From contig NZ_CP116805.1 of the NCBI RefSeq assembly GCF_028463845.1, forward strand, positions 2,046,001-2,110,000: 64,000 nucleotides of DNA, given 5' to 3'. Below are positions 8,301-17,965 of the stretch, piece by piece (the first letter of the stretch is position 1; each line of letters starts with the position of its first letter). The translations under genes and the position numbers were made by a program. The notes beneath the pieces are model-generated. The model was given only the letters and a program-made list of their open reading frames with translations, made no database searches and was not told the DNA's origin. This DNA comes from Gimibacter soli (GTDB taxonomy: Bacteria > Pseudomonadota > Alphaproteobacteria > Sphingomonadales > Kordiimonadaceae).

Positions 8301-9188
8301 ATGAACCTGATGAGCATGACAGGATTTGCCCGCGCCAGCGGCGAAGGCCTTGGCTACCGCTGGGTCGTGGAGGCAAAAAGCGTCAATGCCAAGGGGCTGG
8401 AGGTTCGGGTCAAGCTGCCGGGAACGCTCGATTCCATCGATATCGAACTGAAGCGCCGCGCCGGCCTGATGCTGAAGCGCGGCACGCTTTTTGTGAATAT
8501 CAACCTTGATCGCGGGGAGGCCTCTGAAGGCTTCTCGATCAATGAGGAGCGCCTGGCGGCGCTTGTTGCCCTTGCGGGCCGCTATGACGGCACCAAGGGG
8601 GTGGCGCCGGCACGGCTCGACGGCCTTCTGATGGTGCGCGGTGTGATCGACTTTGCGGACGAGGCACCGGACGGCGATACGCTTGATGCGCTCGGGAATG
8701 CGGTCCTTGCAAGCGTGGATGAGGCGCTGAAGGCGCTTGTTGAGGCACGCAGCGATGAAGGCGGCCGGCTCGCCATGGTGCTGGCGACCCAGCTGGATGA
8801 TATCACACGCCTGACGGGTGAGGCTGAAACGCTGGCGAACGACCGGACGGAGCAGATGATTACCCGCTTCAAGGGGCAGGTAGAAAAGATGCTTGGCGGC
8901 GAGAAGCCTGTGGCGGACGAACGGCTGGCGCAGGAGATTGTCCTGTTGGCCGTAAAAGCCGATATCCGCGAAGAGCTCGACAGACTGGGGAGCCATATCG
9001 AGGAAGCCCGCCGTCTGATGGCTGATGAAGGCCCGGTTGGCCGCAGGCTCGATTTCCTGTGCCAAGAATTCAACCGCGAGGCCAACACGCTTTGCTCCAA
9101 ATCCGGCGACACGGCACTGACCCGTGTGGGCGTTGAACTGAAGACGGTGATCGATCAGTTCCGCGAGCAAATCCAGAATATCGAATAA
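8301..9188 (+). CDS. yicC: YicC family endoribonuclease-like protein
   Basis: 295 residues. Family features are the start SMTGFARASG, the VNAKGLEVRVKLPG segment and the C-terminal DUF1732 domain ending in GVELKTVIDQFREQIQNIE. YicC of Escherichia coli has been reported as an endoribonuclease affecting small-RNA turnover; the role here is inferred from the family. A GGAG sits eight bases before the ATG. It is followed closely by gmk, its usual neighbour. Confidence 0.93.
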   Translation: MNLMSMTGFARASGEGLGYRWVVEAKSVNAKGLEVRVKLPGTLDSIDIELKRRAGLMLKRGTLFVNINLDRGEASEGFSINEERLAALVALAGRYDGTKGVAPARLDGLLMVRGVIDFADEAPDGDTLDALGNAVLASVDEALKALVEARSDEGGRLAMVLATQLDDITRLTGEAETLANDRTEQMITRFKGQVEKMLGGEKPVADERLAQEIVLLAVKADIREELDRLGSHIEEARRLMADEGPVGRRLDFLCQEFNREANTLCSKSGDTALTRVGVELKTVIDQFREQIQNIE

Positions 9189-9216
9189 TTAATGTACTTG
9201 ATGAGATAAAATAAAT

Positions 9217-9867
9217 ATGTCGCTGAAAAACCTTGAAAAACGTCGTGGTGTAATGCTCGTTCTTTCGTCGCCCTCAGGTGCCGGGAAAACAACCCTGACG
9301 CGGCGTCTTTTGGAGAATGATCCGCAGATTGTCAGCTCGGTTTCAGCCACCACCCGGGAAGCCCGCCCGGGCGAAGTGCACGGCAAGGACTATTTCTTCA
9401 TCAGCCATGACCGCTTCAAGGATATGGTCGACAATAGCGAGTTTCTTGAGCATGCCAACGTGTTCGACAATCGCTATGGCACGCCGCGCGGCCCGGTGAT
9501 GGAAGCGCTGAAAAGCGGCAAGGACATCATTTTCGATATCGACTGGCAGGGCACCCAGCAGCTGGCAGAAAGTGCTGCGGACGATCTCGTTCGTGTCTTC
9601 ATCCTGCCGCCGTCGATTGGCGACCTTGAAAAGCGCCTGCGCAGCCGTGCACAGGATAGCGACGCCGTGGTCGAGAAGCGCATGGCGCGCTCGGCGGACG
9701 AAATCAGCCACTGGTCGGAATATGACTATGTGCTGGTGAATGACAATGTCGACGCCACGTTCCAGAAGCTTGTGCATATTCTGGAAGCCGAGCGCCTGAA
9801 GCGCCGCCGCCGGATTGGCTTGTCGGACTTTGCCCGCGAGCTGATGGAAGAGGGCCGCAAGCGCTGA
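9217..9867 (+). CDS. gmk: Guanylate kinase
   Basis: 216 residues. It phosphorylates GMP to GDP with ATP. The P-loop SSPSGAGKTTL lies at residues 17-27, followed by the GMP-binding TTREARPGEVHGKDYFF and the IDWQGTQQL segment. The ribosome-binding site is poor (GAGATAAAATAAAT), so expression may depend on the upstream yicC transcript. It converges on rsmA with only 22 bases between the stop codons. Confidence 0.97.
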   Translation: MSLKNLEKRRGVMLVLSSPSGAGKTTLTRRLLENDPQIVSSVSATTREARPGEVHGKDYFFISHDRFKDMVDNSEFLEHANVFDNRYGTPRGPVMEALKSGKDIIFDIDWQGTQQLAESAADDLVRVFILPPSIGDLEKRLRSRAQDSDAVVEKRMARSADEISHWSEYDYVLVNDNVDATFQKLVHILEAERLKRRRRIGLSDFARELMEEGRKR

Positions 9868-9889
9868 CTCTTTATGCGTGACGCGCCGC

Positions 9890-10762
9890 TCAGGCGCCGC
9901 GCAGGCTATTTGCTTTCATCTCTGCATAGATTTTCGTAAGCCGCACGAAATCGGCCACGCTCAGCGTTTCGGCGCGTGCGGTGGGGTCGATCCCTGCGGC
10001 TTCCAGCAGCGGCTCGGGCGGCACCGGCAGACCTTTGAGGCTGGCGCGCAGCATCTTGCGGCGCTGGTTGAAGGCGCGCTCCACCACCAGTTCGAGATCC
10101 GCAAGCCTGACCGTGGGATCAAGCGGCGCTCCCGGCACATAATGGATGATGGCGCTTGTCACCTTTGGGGGCGGCGTGAAAGCGGCGGCCGGCACGTTGA
10201 AGGCGATCTTTGCCTTGCCGCGCCACTGCGCCAGTACCGACAGGCGACCGTAAGCCTTGCTGCCGGGGGCTGCCACGATCCGTTCGGCAACCTCACGCTG
10301 GAACATCAGGGTCAGTGATTTGTAGAAGGGCGGCCATGTTTCCTGCGTCAACCAGCGGATCAGCAGCATGGTGCCGACATTATAGGGCAGGTTTGACGCG
10401 ATATGGATATCTTCGCCGGGCGCGGCGGCAAGGGCCGCGGGCTCGTCGATTGTCATCGCGTCGCCTTCGATCACACTCAGGCGGCCATCAAAGGCATTGC
10501 TGATGTCGGCAAGGGCGGGCAGGCAGCGACGGTCCATTTCCACCGCGACAACCCGCTTGGCGCCTTCGGTGAGAAGGGCGCGGGTCAGGCCGCCGGGGCC
10601 GGGGCCAACCTCATAGACGACGGCATTGGAAAGATCGCCGGCCACCCGGGCGATGCGCCCGGTGAGGTTGAGGTCCAGCAGGAAGTTCTGCCCGAACGAC
10701 TTTTTGGCCCGCAGTTCATACTTGTTGATGACCTCGCGCAAGGGCGGCAGGGCGTCAGCCAT
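9890..10762 (-). CDS. rsmA: 16S rRNA dimethyladenosine transferase
   Basis: 290 residues from the ATG at 10762. RsmA dimethylates two adjacent adenines near the 3' end of 16S rRNA late in 30S assembly. SAM-binding motif I is [14 protein letters not shown], the catalytic NLPYN motif follows, and the N-terminal [11 protein letters not shown] is diagnostic. The frame is open 48 bases further upstream, but 10762 matches family length and overlaps the pdxA stop by eight bases (ATGGCTGA), which indicates coupling. Confidence 0.96.
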   Translation of the reverse strand: MADALPPLREVINKYELRAKKSFGQNFLLDLNLTGRIARVAGDLSNAVVYEVGPGPGGLTRALLTEGAKRVVAVEMDRRCLPALADISNAFDGRLSVIEGDAMTIDEPAALAAAPGEDIHIASNLPYNVGTMLLIRWLTQETWPPFYKSLTLMFQREVAERIVAAPGSKAYGRLSVLAQWRGKAKIAFNVPAAAFTPPPKVTSAIIHYVPGAPLDPTVRLADLELVVERAFNQRRKMLRASLKGLPVPPEPLLEAAGIDPTARAETLSVADFVRLTKIYAEMKANSLRGA

Positions 10763-11801
10763 TTGCGGCCTCCCGTGTTGCCATCGCGGCGGCTTCGCGG
10801 ATGGCGGCAAGCATGCTGTCGGTGCGGGCCTTGCCGGTGCCGGCGAGGCTCAGCGCTGTTCCATGGTCGGGCGAGGTGCGGATGATCGGCAGCCCGAGCG
10901 TGATATTGACCCCGCCGTAGAAATCGAGCGTCTTGAGCGGCACAAGGGCCTGATCGTGATACATGCAGAGCGCCGCGTCATACCCTGCACGGGCGTCGGC
11001 ATGGAACATCGTATCTGCGGCATGCGGACCGGTGACGGCAATGCCTGCATCCTCAAGCGCCCAGATGGCCGGCTGGATATGGGTGCCTTCCTCGATCCCC
11101 AGCGCGCCGCCTTCACCGGCGTGCGGGTTGAGGGCTGCAATGGCGATGCGCGGTGCCTCGATGCCGAAGCGGACCTTCAGGTCGTGGGCGGCGGTGAGGC
11201 CGGCATGCACGATGGCGGCACTTGTCAGTTTCGCAGGCACATCCTTCAAGGCCATATGGATCGTCACCGGGATAACCCGAAGCCCTTCGGTTGCGAGCAT
11301 CATCACGGCGTCCGATGCCGGTAATCCAAGCCGTTCGGCCAGATATTCCGTATGGCCGGGGGCTGTGAAGCCGGCGGCATAGAGCGCCGATTTCTGGATC
11401 GGGCAGGTGACAATGCCTGCGACCTTGCCTTGCGAGGCAAGCTCAACGGCTGCGTCTATGGCGGCAATAACCGTGGGGGCGCTTGCCGGGCCAATCACTC
11501 CGGGCGTGACTTGCTTCAGGGCAGGGCCTGCCTTCAATACCGGAATGGCCTTGGCGAAAACGGCTGTGGCTTCTGCCGGGTCATCAATTTCTGTAACAGG
11601 CAGCTCGGCATCATAGGCCAGAAGCGCGGACTTGCAGCCGATGAAGGCGAAGGCAGGCAGGGCGAGCGCCTTGCGGTCCTTCCACAGGCGCACGACAAGC
11701 TCCGGCCCCACCCCCGCAGGCTCCCCCATGGTGATGGCAAGCGGCAGGGGGTCTTTCAAGATATCACCGATAGTCGATGATCGATTTGCGGCGAATGTCA
11801 C
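10755..11801 (-). CDS. pdxA: 4-hydroxythreonine-4-phosphate dehydrogenase
   Basis: Up to 348 residues. PdxA oxidises 4-phosphohydroxy-threonine in the DXP-dependent pyridoxal phosphate pathway. Family motifs are [22 protein letters not shown] and [16 protein letters not shown]. The start is uncertain: the longest form uses GTG at 11801 inside the surA end, while a TTG at 11759, just past the surA stop, gives [14 protein letters not shown] and fits the family N-terminus better. Neither has a clear ribosome-binding site, so translation probably depends on coupling to surA. Confidence 0.93.
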   Translation of the reverse strand: MTFAANRSSTIGDILKDPLPLAITMGEPAGVGPELVVRLWKDRKALALPAFAFIGCKSALLAYDAELPVTEIDDPAEATAVFAKAIPVLKAGPALKQVTPGVIGPASAPTVIAAIDAAVELASQGKVAGIVTCPIQKSALYAAGFTAPGHTEYLAERLGLPASDAVMMLATEGLRVIPVTIHMALKDVPAKLTSAAIVHAGLTAAHDLKVRFGIEAPRIAIAALNPHAGEGGALGIEEGTHIQPAIWALEDAGIAVTGPHAADTMFHADARAGYDAALCMYHDQALVPLKTLDFYGGVNITLGLPIIRTSPDHGTALSLAGTGKARTDSMLAAIREAAAMATREAANG

Positions 11802-13038
11802 GCAGATAGCGGCGGGCCATCATGGACAGGCGCTGCTGTTCGATCTGGTCATAGATCGCATCGAATTGCGGTTCTTCCACCTCGGGTTCGCGGCTGTCGC
11901 ACAGGATCAGCACACGCCAGCCATCCGACATCTTCTGCAGCGTCGTGGCCTGACCGATTTCGAGCTTCTCGACCTCGCCGCGCACTTCCGGCTGAATGTC
12001 ACGAATACGCAGAAGGCCAACTTCCGGCGGCATGTCGGCACCGGATTCATCCACATAGCGGGAAACCGCACCGCACGACGTGGCTTCCTTATGGAGGTTG
12101 TTTGCAATCAGTTCAAAGCGGGCAACAGCATCGGCGTCCGCGAGCTTTTCCTGGCTGAGGCCGATCTGGCGCAGGCTGACCTGCGCATCCAGCGGATCTG
12201 CGGTCAGCACGCGGCGGCGGTCGCGCAGGGCAAGGATCAGGTAACCCCCGGCGGTCCGCACAGGGTCAGCAACCTCACCAACGCCCACGTTCTCGATAGC
12301 GGCGGCCTGGTTCCTGTCCATGTCGTCAGCCGTCAGCCAGCCGAGGTCGCCGCCAACGGCAGCGGAGGACGAAGCCGAGAGCTGCTGGGCGATTTCGGGG
12401 AAGGATGCGCCGCCACGGATACGGGAAACCAGTTCTTCGGCGGTGGCCTTCACGCTTGCTTCCTGCTCGGGCGAGTCGACCAGAAGGACGATCTCGGCAA
12501 GGCGCAGCTCGAATTTGCCCTTGTTGTCATAGATGCGCTTGATGGAGGCCTCGACTTCCTCGTCAGACACGCTGACGAAAGCGCCCATCCGGCCCTGCAC
12601 AAGGCGGGACCAGACGATTTCGGCTTCCATCTGTTCCATCATCGTCTTCTTGCTGGATCCGATGTTGGCGAGAGCCTGCTCGAACTGTTCCGGGGTTTGC
12701 CCCATGCCTTGCGAACGGCGGGCAAAATAGCTTTCAAGTTCAGCGTCGCTGATCTCGAGCTCGAATTGCTTGGCTTCCTGGATTTCGAGCTTCTCGTCGA
12801 CCATCGAGCGGATGACCTGCTCGCGCACACGCAGGAATTCCTCCTCGGTGCGGATGCCGCCGGAAATCGCGATCACGAGGCGCAGGCGCTGGTCGATATC
12901 GAAGGAAGTGATGGGTTCGTCGTTGACCAGAACCTCAACGCTGTTCAGCGCCTGCTGGGCAGACACCGGCTGGATGGCACACAGGCATCCGGCGAGGGCC
13001 AGAATGCCGTTCTTCCAGCTTTTGAAAGAGGTTGTCAT
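11764..13038 (-). CDS. surA: SurA-like periplasmic chaperone/peptidyl-prolyl isomerase
   Basis: 424 residues from ATG 13038, which has an AGGGAAG site in front; the frame is open to an ATG at 13065. A signal peptide ends at VSA-QQ around residue 27. The SurA N-terminal domain begins at SVEVLVNDEPIT and contains RSMVDEKLEIQEAK. Parvulin-type domains follow; FPEIAQQLSASSS and GGDLGWLTADDM are typical. SurA escorts unfolded outer-membrane proteins, including LptD, through the periplasm, and it is encoded between lptD and pdxA as in many proteobacteria. Confidence 0.94.
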   Translation of the reverse strand: MTTSFKSWKNGILALAGCLCAIQPVSAQQALNSVEVLVNDEPITSFDIDQRLRLVIAISGGIRTEEEFLRVREQVIRSMVDEKLEIQEAKQFELEISDAELESYFARRSQGMGQTPEQFEQALANIGSSKKTMMEQMEAEIVWSRLVQGRMGAFVSVSDEEVEASIKRIYDNKGKFELRLAEIVLLVDSPEQEASVKATAEELVSRIRGGASFPEIAQQLSASSSAAVGGDLGWLTADDMDRNQAAAIENVGVGEVADPVRTAGGYLILALRDRRRVLTADPLDAQVSLRQIGLSQEKLADADAVARFELIANNLHKEATSCGAVSRYVDESGADMPPEVGLLRIRDIQPEVRGEVEKLEIGQATTLQKMSDGWRVLILCDSREPEVEEPQFDAIYDQIEQQRLSMMARRYLRDIRRKSIIDYR

Positions 13039-13124
13039 ACGCTTCCCTGTATTCTTTACCGTCATCGAAGTCTTTCTTCCCGCCCTTTAACGACTGACCT
13101 TGTAGTCGGTTTCCGATGGCACGA

Positions 13125-15290
13125 CTAGCCCAAATTCTTCAGCTTCAGCCGGAACAGGATCGAGGTGCCGGGGTCAATATCGCGGTCCCGCGTGTAGGTT
13201 TTCCGGAGCGTGGTCGAGAATTCAACGCATTCGTCACGGTAGCCAAGGCCGATATCATATTCGACCCCGTCCCAGCCGTTTGTCAGGTTCTGGATGATCG
13301 ATCCATAGAGGCGCCACTCGTCCGTAATCCCATAGTGGGCCGTGGCGCGAAGCTCCTCGCGGTCCTCACGGTCATCCAGTTCGAACTGTGCGAGGCCACG
13401 GTCGAGATTGAGGTAACCGACCGTGATCGCGCTTTTGGTGCCGCCGACGCGCAGGCTCACCTCGTTGCGGCGGAGCGCCAGCGAGCTTTCATCCATGCGG
13501 AAGGCATGCTGGATATCAAGCCAGTCCTTGTAGCTGACAAGCGTCCGCACCACGATATCCGATACATCACCTTCAAGGCCGGTGCCTTCGTCAAACTCGG
13601 TGCCGTCGCCCGTCAGGCGGTAGGCTTGGCCGACAAGCACATGGCTCAGCCAGTCGCTGCTTTCATAGCGCCAGCGCATGCCGGCAGTGACACGCGAGCC
13701 TTCTTCCCAGAGGTCATAGCCCGAAGCACGCTCAGCCGAGAAGATGTTCAGCTCGTTCAGTTCGAAGGCGCGGCTGTCCTCGTTCACCAGATCCAGCGGC
13801 GAGCCGCGCGCCGGCGACAGGGTGACCTCAAGGATCGGCTCCAGCACGTGGGTGCCATGAGCGCCGTAGCGCACCAGCGGATAGGTGGCGCTGCCGGTGA
13901 TGCGGGAAAGTCCGCGGAACGTGGTGCCGCCGTCCCCGCCGAAGTCCGGGTCGTCCGGTTCGGATGCGTCGGTGATATAATAGGCGTCACCGCGAATGAG
14001 CGCGTCGGCATCGAAGACAAAGCCGCTATCGGCAATCCAGCGCCGGCGCCAGTTGCCGGAAATCGACAGGCGGTTCGTATCCAGCCCGTCCGTCCGCTGC
14101 AGCATCAGGGCATTGGCCTTCAGGCTGACCGTGCCACCGATCGGCACCGCGTCGGTTACATATTCCGCCTGCAGGAGCGGCAGTACGAAGCCGGTCTTGC
14201 CGGAGATATCTTCCTGCCGCAGGCCCTGGAAGGCCATGGCGCTGGCCGCCACATAGGAGCGCCCGAAGAAGCCTTCGAAGCTATAATCGCTGATCAGAGT
14301 ATCGACCTTCGAGAAGTCATAGCGGCGCAGATAGGTATCGTCCGACGCCCAGTTGACCTGATAGGTCGAGCGCCAGTTGCTGTCGTGCTGGAAGCGGCCT
14401 TCTGACGAGAAGTGGCCGCGCACGGTGTTTTCGCCGGTGTCGACGCCATTTTCGTCAAAATCGTTGGCAGGCGTCGCGCTGCCGCTGATCTCGAACTGGC
14501 CGATGCCGACATGCTGGCGGTATTCAGCGGCGAGGATCGCGCCTTCCTTCGAGGTCAGGATCGGGGTCAGGGTCGCATCGATGCTGGGCGTGAAAACCTG
14601 ATAATAGGGGAAGGCAGCAACGACGCCGAGTTCCTTGGTGGTTTTCAGGTCCGGCGGCAGGAGGCCGCTGGCGCGTTCCTGCTCAGGATCAGGATGCGAG
14701 AAATAGGGGGTCCAGAGGACAGGCACACCCAGCACCTCAAGACGCGCATCGCGGTAAGTGAGGCGCTTCTTGCCAGCGTCATGCACCACTTCCACGGCCT
14801 TGATCTGCCAAAGCGGCGGGCGACTGTCGCCTTCGCACACCTTGCAGGGGCTGAAGACAGCGAGGTCCAGTTCCGTGCGGCCTGTGGTTTCGTCATGCAT
14901 CGCGCTTTTGGCGGCGACCTGTGCACCGTCCGCGAGCAACAGCCGGATATCCTCGACAAAGGCACGTTTCAGGTTGTCGGTCAGTTCGATCTGCGGTGCG
15001 ACGATCCGGTTGCCATCCTTCATCGTCAGCGTGACCGCGCCGTGGGCGCTCGCATTGCCGGTCTTCTCGCTGTAGCGGATTTCACCGGCCTCCAGCACCA
15101 TGCCTTCATGTACCAGCTTCACGCGGCCAAGTGCGCGGGCTTCGCCGGTGTCCGCGTCATAGGTCAGGAGATCGGCACTCAGCTCCACCTCGCCCTTTTC
15201 CTGCGCGAAGGCGGGAGAGGTGAGGATGCTGCCTGCCAGAAGGCTGGCGGCAAAAGCCGATCGTGAGAAAACTGTGCGGATGGCAGGCAA
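13125..15290 (-). CDS. lptD: LPS-assembly outer-membrane protein LptD
   Basis: 721 residues. LptD forms the beta-barrel that inserts lipopolysaccharide into the outer leaflet. The signal peptide ends at AFA-QE (about residue 29). The OstA-like jellyroll domain follows (SADLLTYDADTG, GRVKLVHEG, IRYSEKTG), then CKVC and the long barrel. The C-terminal DECVEFS segment supplies a Cys that could pair with the N-terminal pair, as in known LptD disulphides. lptF and lptG, often beside pepA and lptD in this class, are not here. Confidence 0.95.
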   Translation of the reverse strand: MPAIRTVFSRSAFAASLLAGSILTSPAFAQEKGEVELSADLLTYDADTGEARALGRVKLVHEGMVLEAGEIRYSEKTGNASAHGAVTLTMKDGNRIVAPQIELTDNLKRAFVEDIRLLLADGAQVAAKSAMHDETTGRTELDLAVFSPCKVCEGDSRPPLWQIKAVEVVHDAGKKRLTYRDARLEVLGVPVLWTPYFSHPDPEQERASGLLPPDLKTTKELGVVAAFPYYQVFTPSIDATLTPILTSKEGAILAAEYRQHVGIGQFEISGSATPANDFDENGVDTGENTVRGHFSSEGRFQHDSNWRSTYQVNWASDDTYLRRYDFSKVDTLISDYSFEGFFGRSYVAASAMAFQGLRQEDISGKTGFVLPLLQAEYVTDAVPIGGTVSLKANALMLQRTDGLDTNRLSISGNWRRRWIADSGFVFDADALIRGDAYYITDASEPDDPDFGGDGGTTFRGLSRITGSATYPLVRYGAHGTHVLEPILEVTLSPARGSPLDLVNEDSRAFELNELNIFSAERASGYDLWEEGSRVTAGMRWRYESSDWLSHVLVGQAYRLTGDGTEFDEGTGLEGDVSDIVVRTLVSYKDWLDIQHAFRMDESSLALRRNEVSLRVGGTKSAITVGYLNLDRGLAQFELDDREDREELRATAHYGITDEWRLYGSIIQNLTNGWDGVEYDIGLGYRDECVEFSTTLRKTYTRDRDIDPGTSILFRLKLKNLG

Positions 15291-15327
15291 GGGGACGATC
15301 CGTGATAGTCAGGTCATATTCGTTTTG

Positions 15328-15356
15328 GTGATACCGGCTTGATGCTGTCGCTGCAA
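15328..15356 (-). promoter_or_regulatory. Candidate promoter for lptD-surA-pdxA-rsmA
   Basis: On the minus strand, TTGCAG (15356-15351), 17 bases and TATCAC (15333-15328) lie 38 bases before the lptD ATG. The rest of the 279-base lptD-pepA gap shows no gene; the pepA promoter was not resolved. Confidence 0.45.
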
Positions 15357-15569
15357 TGAAGAAGCGAAGCAAGGGCGTCACCACAGCCCTAAAATGTGGC
15401 TTTTTTGGCGGTGGGGACGAAAAGGGCGCTGCCATGCCCTTGCCAAGACGTGGCTTTGGGGGCATCTAGTAACCTGTCTCCCGGCACCAGAACAGGGTGT
15501 CCAGCCTTGACCGGTGGCCCTTGCCGCCGCACGGAAGCCGGGCCAACCGACAATCGGGACGAGGAATTC

Positions 15570-17036
15570 ATGCAAGTCAGATTCGAAACAGTCGCCATGC
15601 CCAAAACCGGCGCCGTGGTGTTTTTCGTGGAAAAGGATAAAGGCCTGACCGGTCTCGCCGCCGAGGCGGACAAGGCATCGGGCGGGCAGCTTGCCAAGGC
15701 CATCAAGCTCGGCCGCTTTGAAGGCGCCAAGGGTGCAACGCTTGATGTTGTGGCGCCGGCCGGCCTTGACGCAGACCGTGTGTTGCTTGTGGGTCTCGGC
15801 GAAGTGGACAAGCTGACGGAAGCCGACAAGGTGGAGCTTGGCGGTGCCATCACTGCAGCCCTCGCCATGAGCGGCAGCGACACTGCGACGGCGATTGTCG
15901 AAAATGCAGCTGTTTGCCCCGTGGCGCTGGCCGAAGGCGCCGAGCTTCGCAGCTACCGCTTCGACAAATATCGCACCAAAGAGCCCGAGGCCAAGAAACC
16001 GACCCTGAAGGCGATTGTGGTTGCCACCAAGGACGGCGACGCTGCGGCCCGCTTCGCAGCGCGCGCCAAGGTGATCGAAGGCGTTTTCTGCACGCGTGAT
16101 CTGGTGTCCGAACCCGCGAACATCCTGTATCCGGAATCGTTTGCCAACCGCATCAAGGAACTGACGTCGCTTGGCGTTGAGGTTGAAGTGCTGGGTGAAG
16201 CCGAGATGCAGAAGCTTGGCATGAATGCGCTTCTTGCCGTGGGGCAGGGCTCGGTCAAGGAATCGCAGCTTGTTGTCATGCGCTGGAACGGCGGCAAGAA
16301 GGGCGAGCAGCCCATTTCCTTCATCGGCAAGGGCGTGACCTTCGACACCGGCGGCATCTCGCTGAAGCCCGGCGAAGGCATGGAGCAGATGAAGTGGGAC
16401 ATGGGCGGTGCAGGCACCGTCGTGGGCCTCATGAAAGCGCTGGCCGGCCGCAAGGCGAAGGCGAATGTCGTCGCGGTTGTCGGCCTTGTCGAGAACATGC
16501 CGTCGGGTGACGCGCAGCGCCCCGGCGACGTGGTCACCTCCATGTCCGGCCAGACGATCGAGGTGCTGAACACCGACGCAGAAGGTCGCCTCGTCCTTTG
16601 TGATGCCATGTGGTACACGCAGGAACGCTTCAAACCGCGCTTCATGATCGATCTTGCAACCCTCACGGGTGCCATCATCATTTCTCTGGGGCATGAACAT
16701 GCCGGTGTCTTCTCGTCGTCGGACGAGCTTGCCGATCAGCTTTCGAAAGCCGGCTATGCAACGGGCGACAAGACCTGGCGCCTGCCGCTTCACGACAATT
16801 ACGACAAGATGATCAACTGCCCGACGGCCGACATGAAAAACATCGGCGGCCGCGCGGCTGGCTCCATCACCGCCGCCCAGTTCCTGAAGCGCTTCACGAA
16901 CGATGTGCCGTGGGCCCATATCGATATCGCCGGGACCGTCTGGTCCGACAAAGACCTGCCGCTCGCTGAAAAAGGCGGCACGGGTTACGGTGTACGCCTT
17001 CTCGACCGCTTCGTTGCGGACAATTACGAAGGCTGA
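15570..17036 (+). CDS. pepA: Leucyl aminopeptidase (cytosol aminopeptidase, M17)
   Basis: 488 residues. This hexameric two-metal enzyme removes N-terminal residues from peptides. Active-site features are Lys254 in GKGVTFDTGGISLKPG, the MKWDMGGAGTV metal-ligand segment, and NTDAEGRLVL with Glu338 and Arg340. The frame is open back to 15396, but GAGGA at 15561-15565 and the normal family length fix the start at 15570. holC follows after five bases, an arrangement widely conserved in proteobacteria. Confidence 0.96.
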   Translation: MQVRFETVAMPKTGAVVFFVEKDKGLTGLAAEADKASGGQLAKAIKLGRFEGAKGATLDVVAPAGLDADRVLLVGLGEVDKLTEADKVELGGAITAALAMSGSDTATAIVENAAVCPVALAEGAELRSYRFDKYRTKEPEAKKPTLKAIVVATKDGDAAARFAARAKVIEGVFCTRDLVSEPANILYPESFANRIKELTSLGVEVEVLGEAEMQKLGMNALLAVGQGSVKESQLVVMRWNGGKKGEQPISFIGKGVTFDTGGISLKPGEGMEQMKWDMGGAGTVVGLMKALAGRKAKANVVAVVGLVENMPSGDAQRPGDVVTSMSGQTIEVLNTDAEGRLVLCDAMWYTQERFKPRFMIDLATLTGAIIISLGHEHAGVFSSSDELADQLSKAGYATGDKTWRLPLHDNYDKMINCPTADMKNIGGRAAGSITAAQFLKRFTNDVPWAHIDIAGTVWSDKDLPLAEKGGTGYGVRLLDRFVADNYEG

Positions 17037-17041
17037 CGCAT

Positions 17042-17491
17042 ATGGCGGAGATCCGCTTCTATCATCTGCAGCGCCAGACGCTTGAGGAAGCCCTTCCGAA
17101 GCTGATGGAACGCGTGCAGGAGGCGGGTCTCCGCGCCGTTATCAAGGTGCCGGGGCGAACGCACCTCGATACGCTCGACAAGATGCTTTGGGATTATGAC
17201 CCCGGCAGTTTTCTCGCGCATGACAAGGAAGGCTGCAAGCATGCCGACATGCAGCCCTTCTACCTGACGACCGGCGACGAGGTGCCGAACGGCGCCAGCG
17301 TGCTGGTGCTGGTCGATGCCGTCGATCCGCCCGCCGAGCTTGGCTTCGACCGCTGCCTTTATATGTTCGATGGTCGCGATATGGCCATCGTTGAAAAGGC
17401 CCGCGCCCAGTGGAAGACCTTCAAGGATATGGGGGCGGAAATGAGCTATTGGCAGCAGGGTGAGCGTGGCGGCTGGGAGAAAAAGGCATGA
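17042..17491 (+). CDS. holC: DNA polymerase III chi subunit
   Basis: 149 residues. HolC links the clamp loader to SSB. The N-terminus IRFYHLQRQTLEEALPKLM and the DYDPGSFLAHDKEG, YLTTGDEVPNGA and LYMFDGRD segments match the chi family. It starts five bases after the pepA stop, and its own stop overlaps the ATG of the acetyltransferase gene by four bases, so pepA, holC and that gene are probably one operon. Confidence 0.94.
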   Translation: MAEIRFYHLQRQTLEEALPKLMERVQEAGLRAVIKVPGRTHLDTLDKMLWDYDPGSFLAHDKEGCKHADMQPFYLTTGDEVPNGASVLVLVDAVDPPAELGFDRCLYMFDGRDMAIVEKARAQWKTFKDMGAEMSYWQQGERGGWEKKA

Positions 17492-17961
17492 CCACGCCCC
17501 AGAGGATCGACCATCCCTCGCTTCCCTATGTTCTGAGCTTCGATGCTGCCGATCTTGATTTCACCCGCATGCATCCCTGGTACGCCGAGGAAGCTTACTG
17601 GTGCAAAGGCATCGCGCTGGAAAAGCTGACCAAGGCTTTCCTCAATTCCCTTTCCGTTGGCCTTTATGAGAAATCGGCGTCGGGGCTTCGGCAAGTTGGC
17701 GCGGGACGTGCCATCACTGACCGGGCGACCTTTGCCTATCTTGCTGATGTCTTTCTGGCAGATGAAGCGCGCGGGCAGGGGCTTGGCGAATGGATGGTGG
17801 CAACGCTTCTGGCACACCCGGACCTTGCCGACCAGCGCCGCCAGCTGCTGGCGACATCCAACATGCACGCCCTTTACGCCAAGTTTGGCTTCACCGCGCT
17901 GTCGAAGCCGGAAATCCTGATGGAAAAGGTCAGCGCCGCGCTGAAGGCCGCACTGACCTGA
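17488..17961 (+). CDS. GNAT family N-acetyltransferase
   Basis: 157 residues. The acetyl-CoA-binding motif A region is visible: FAYLADVFLADEARGQGLG (R/Q-x-x-G-x-G type), followed by LLATSNMHALYAKFGFTAL, the usual end of the fold. The substrate cannot be told from sequence. It overlaps holC by four bases and converges on the DUF417 gene with four bases between the stops. Confidence 0.88.
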   Translation: MTTPQRIDHPSLPYVLSFDAADLDFTRMHPWYAEEAYWCKGIALEKLTKAFLNSLSVGLYEKSASGLRQVGAGRAITDRATFAYLADVFLADEARGQGLGEWMVATLLAHPDLADQRRQLLATSNMHALYAKFGFTALSKPEILMEKVSAALKAALT

Positions 17962-17965
17962 TCCT

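Noticed and set aside
15378-16919. 513-codon open frame opposite pepA
   Set aside because: pepA is certain from its active-site motifs; the antisense frame has no recognisable domain.
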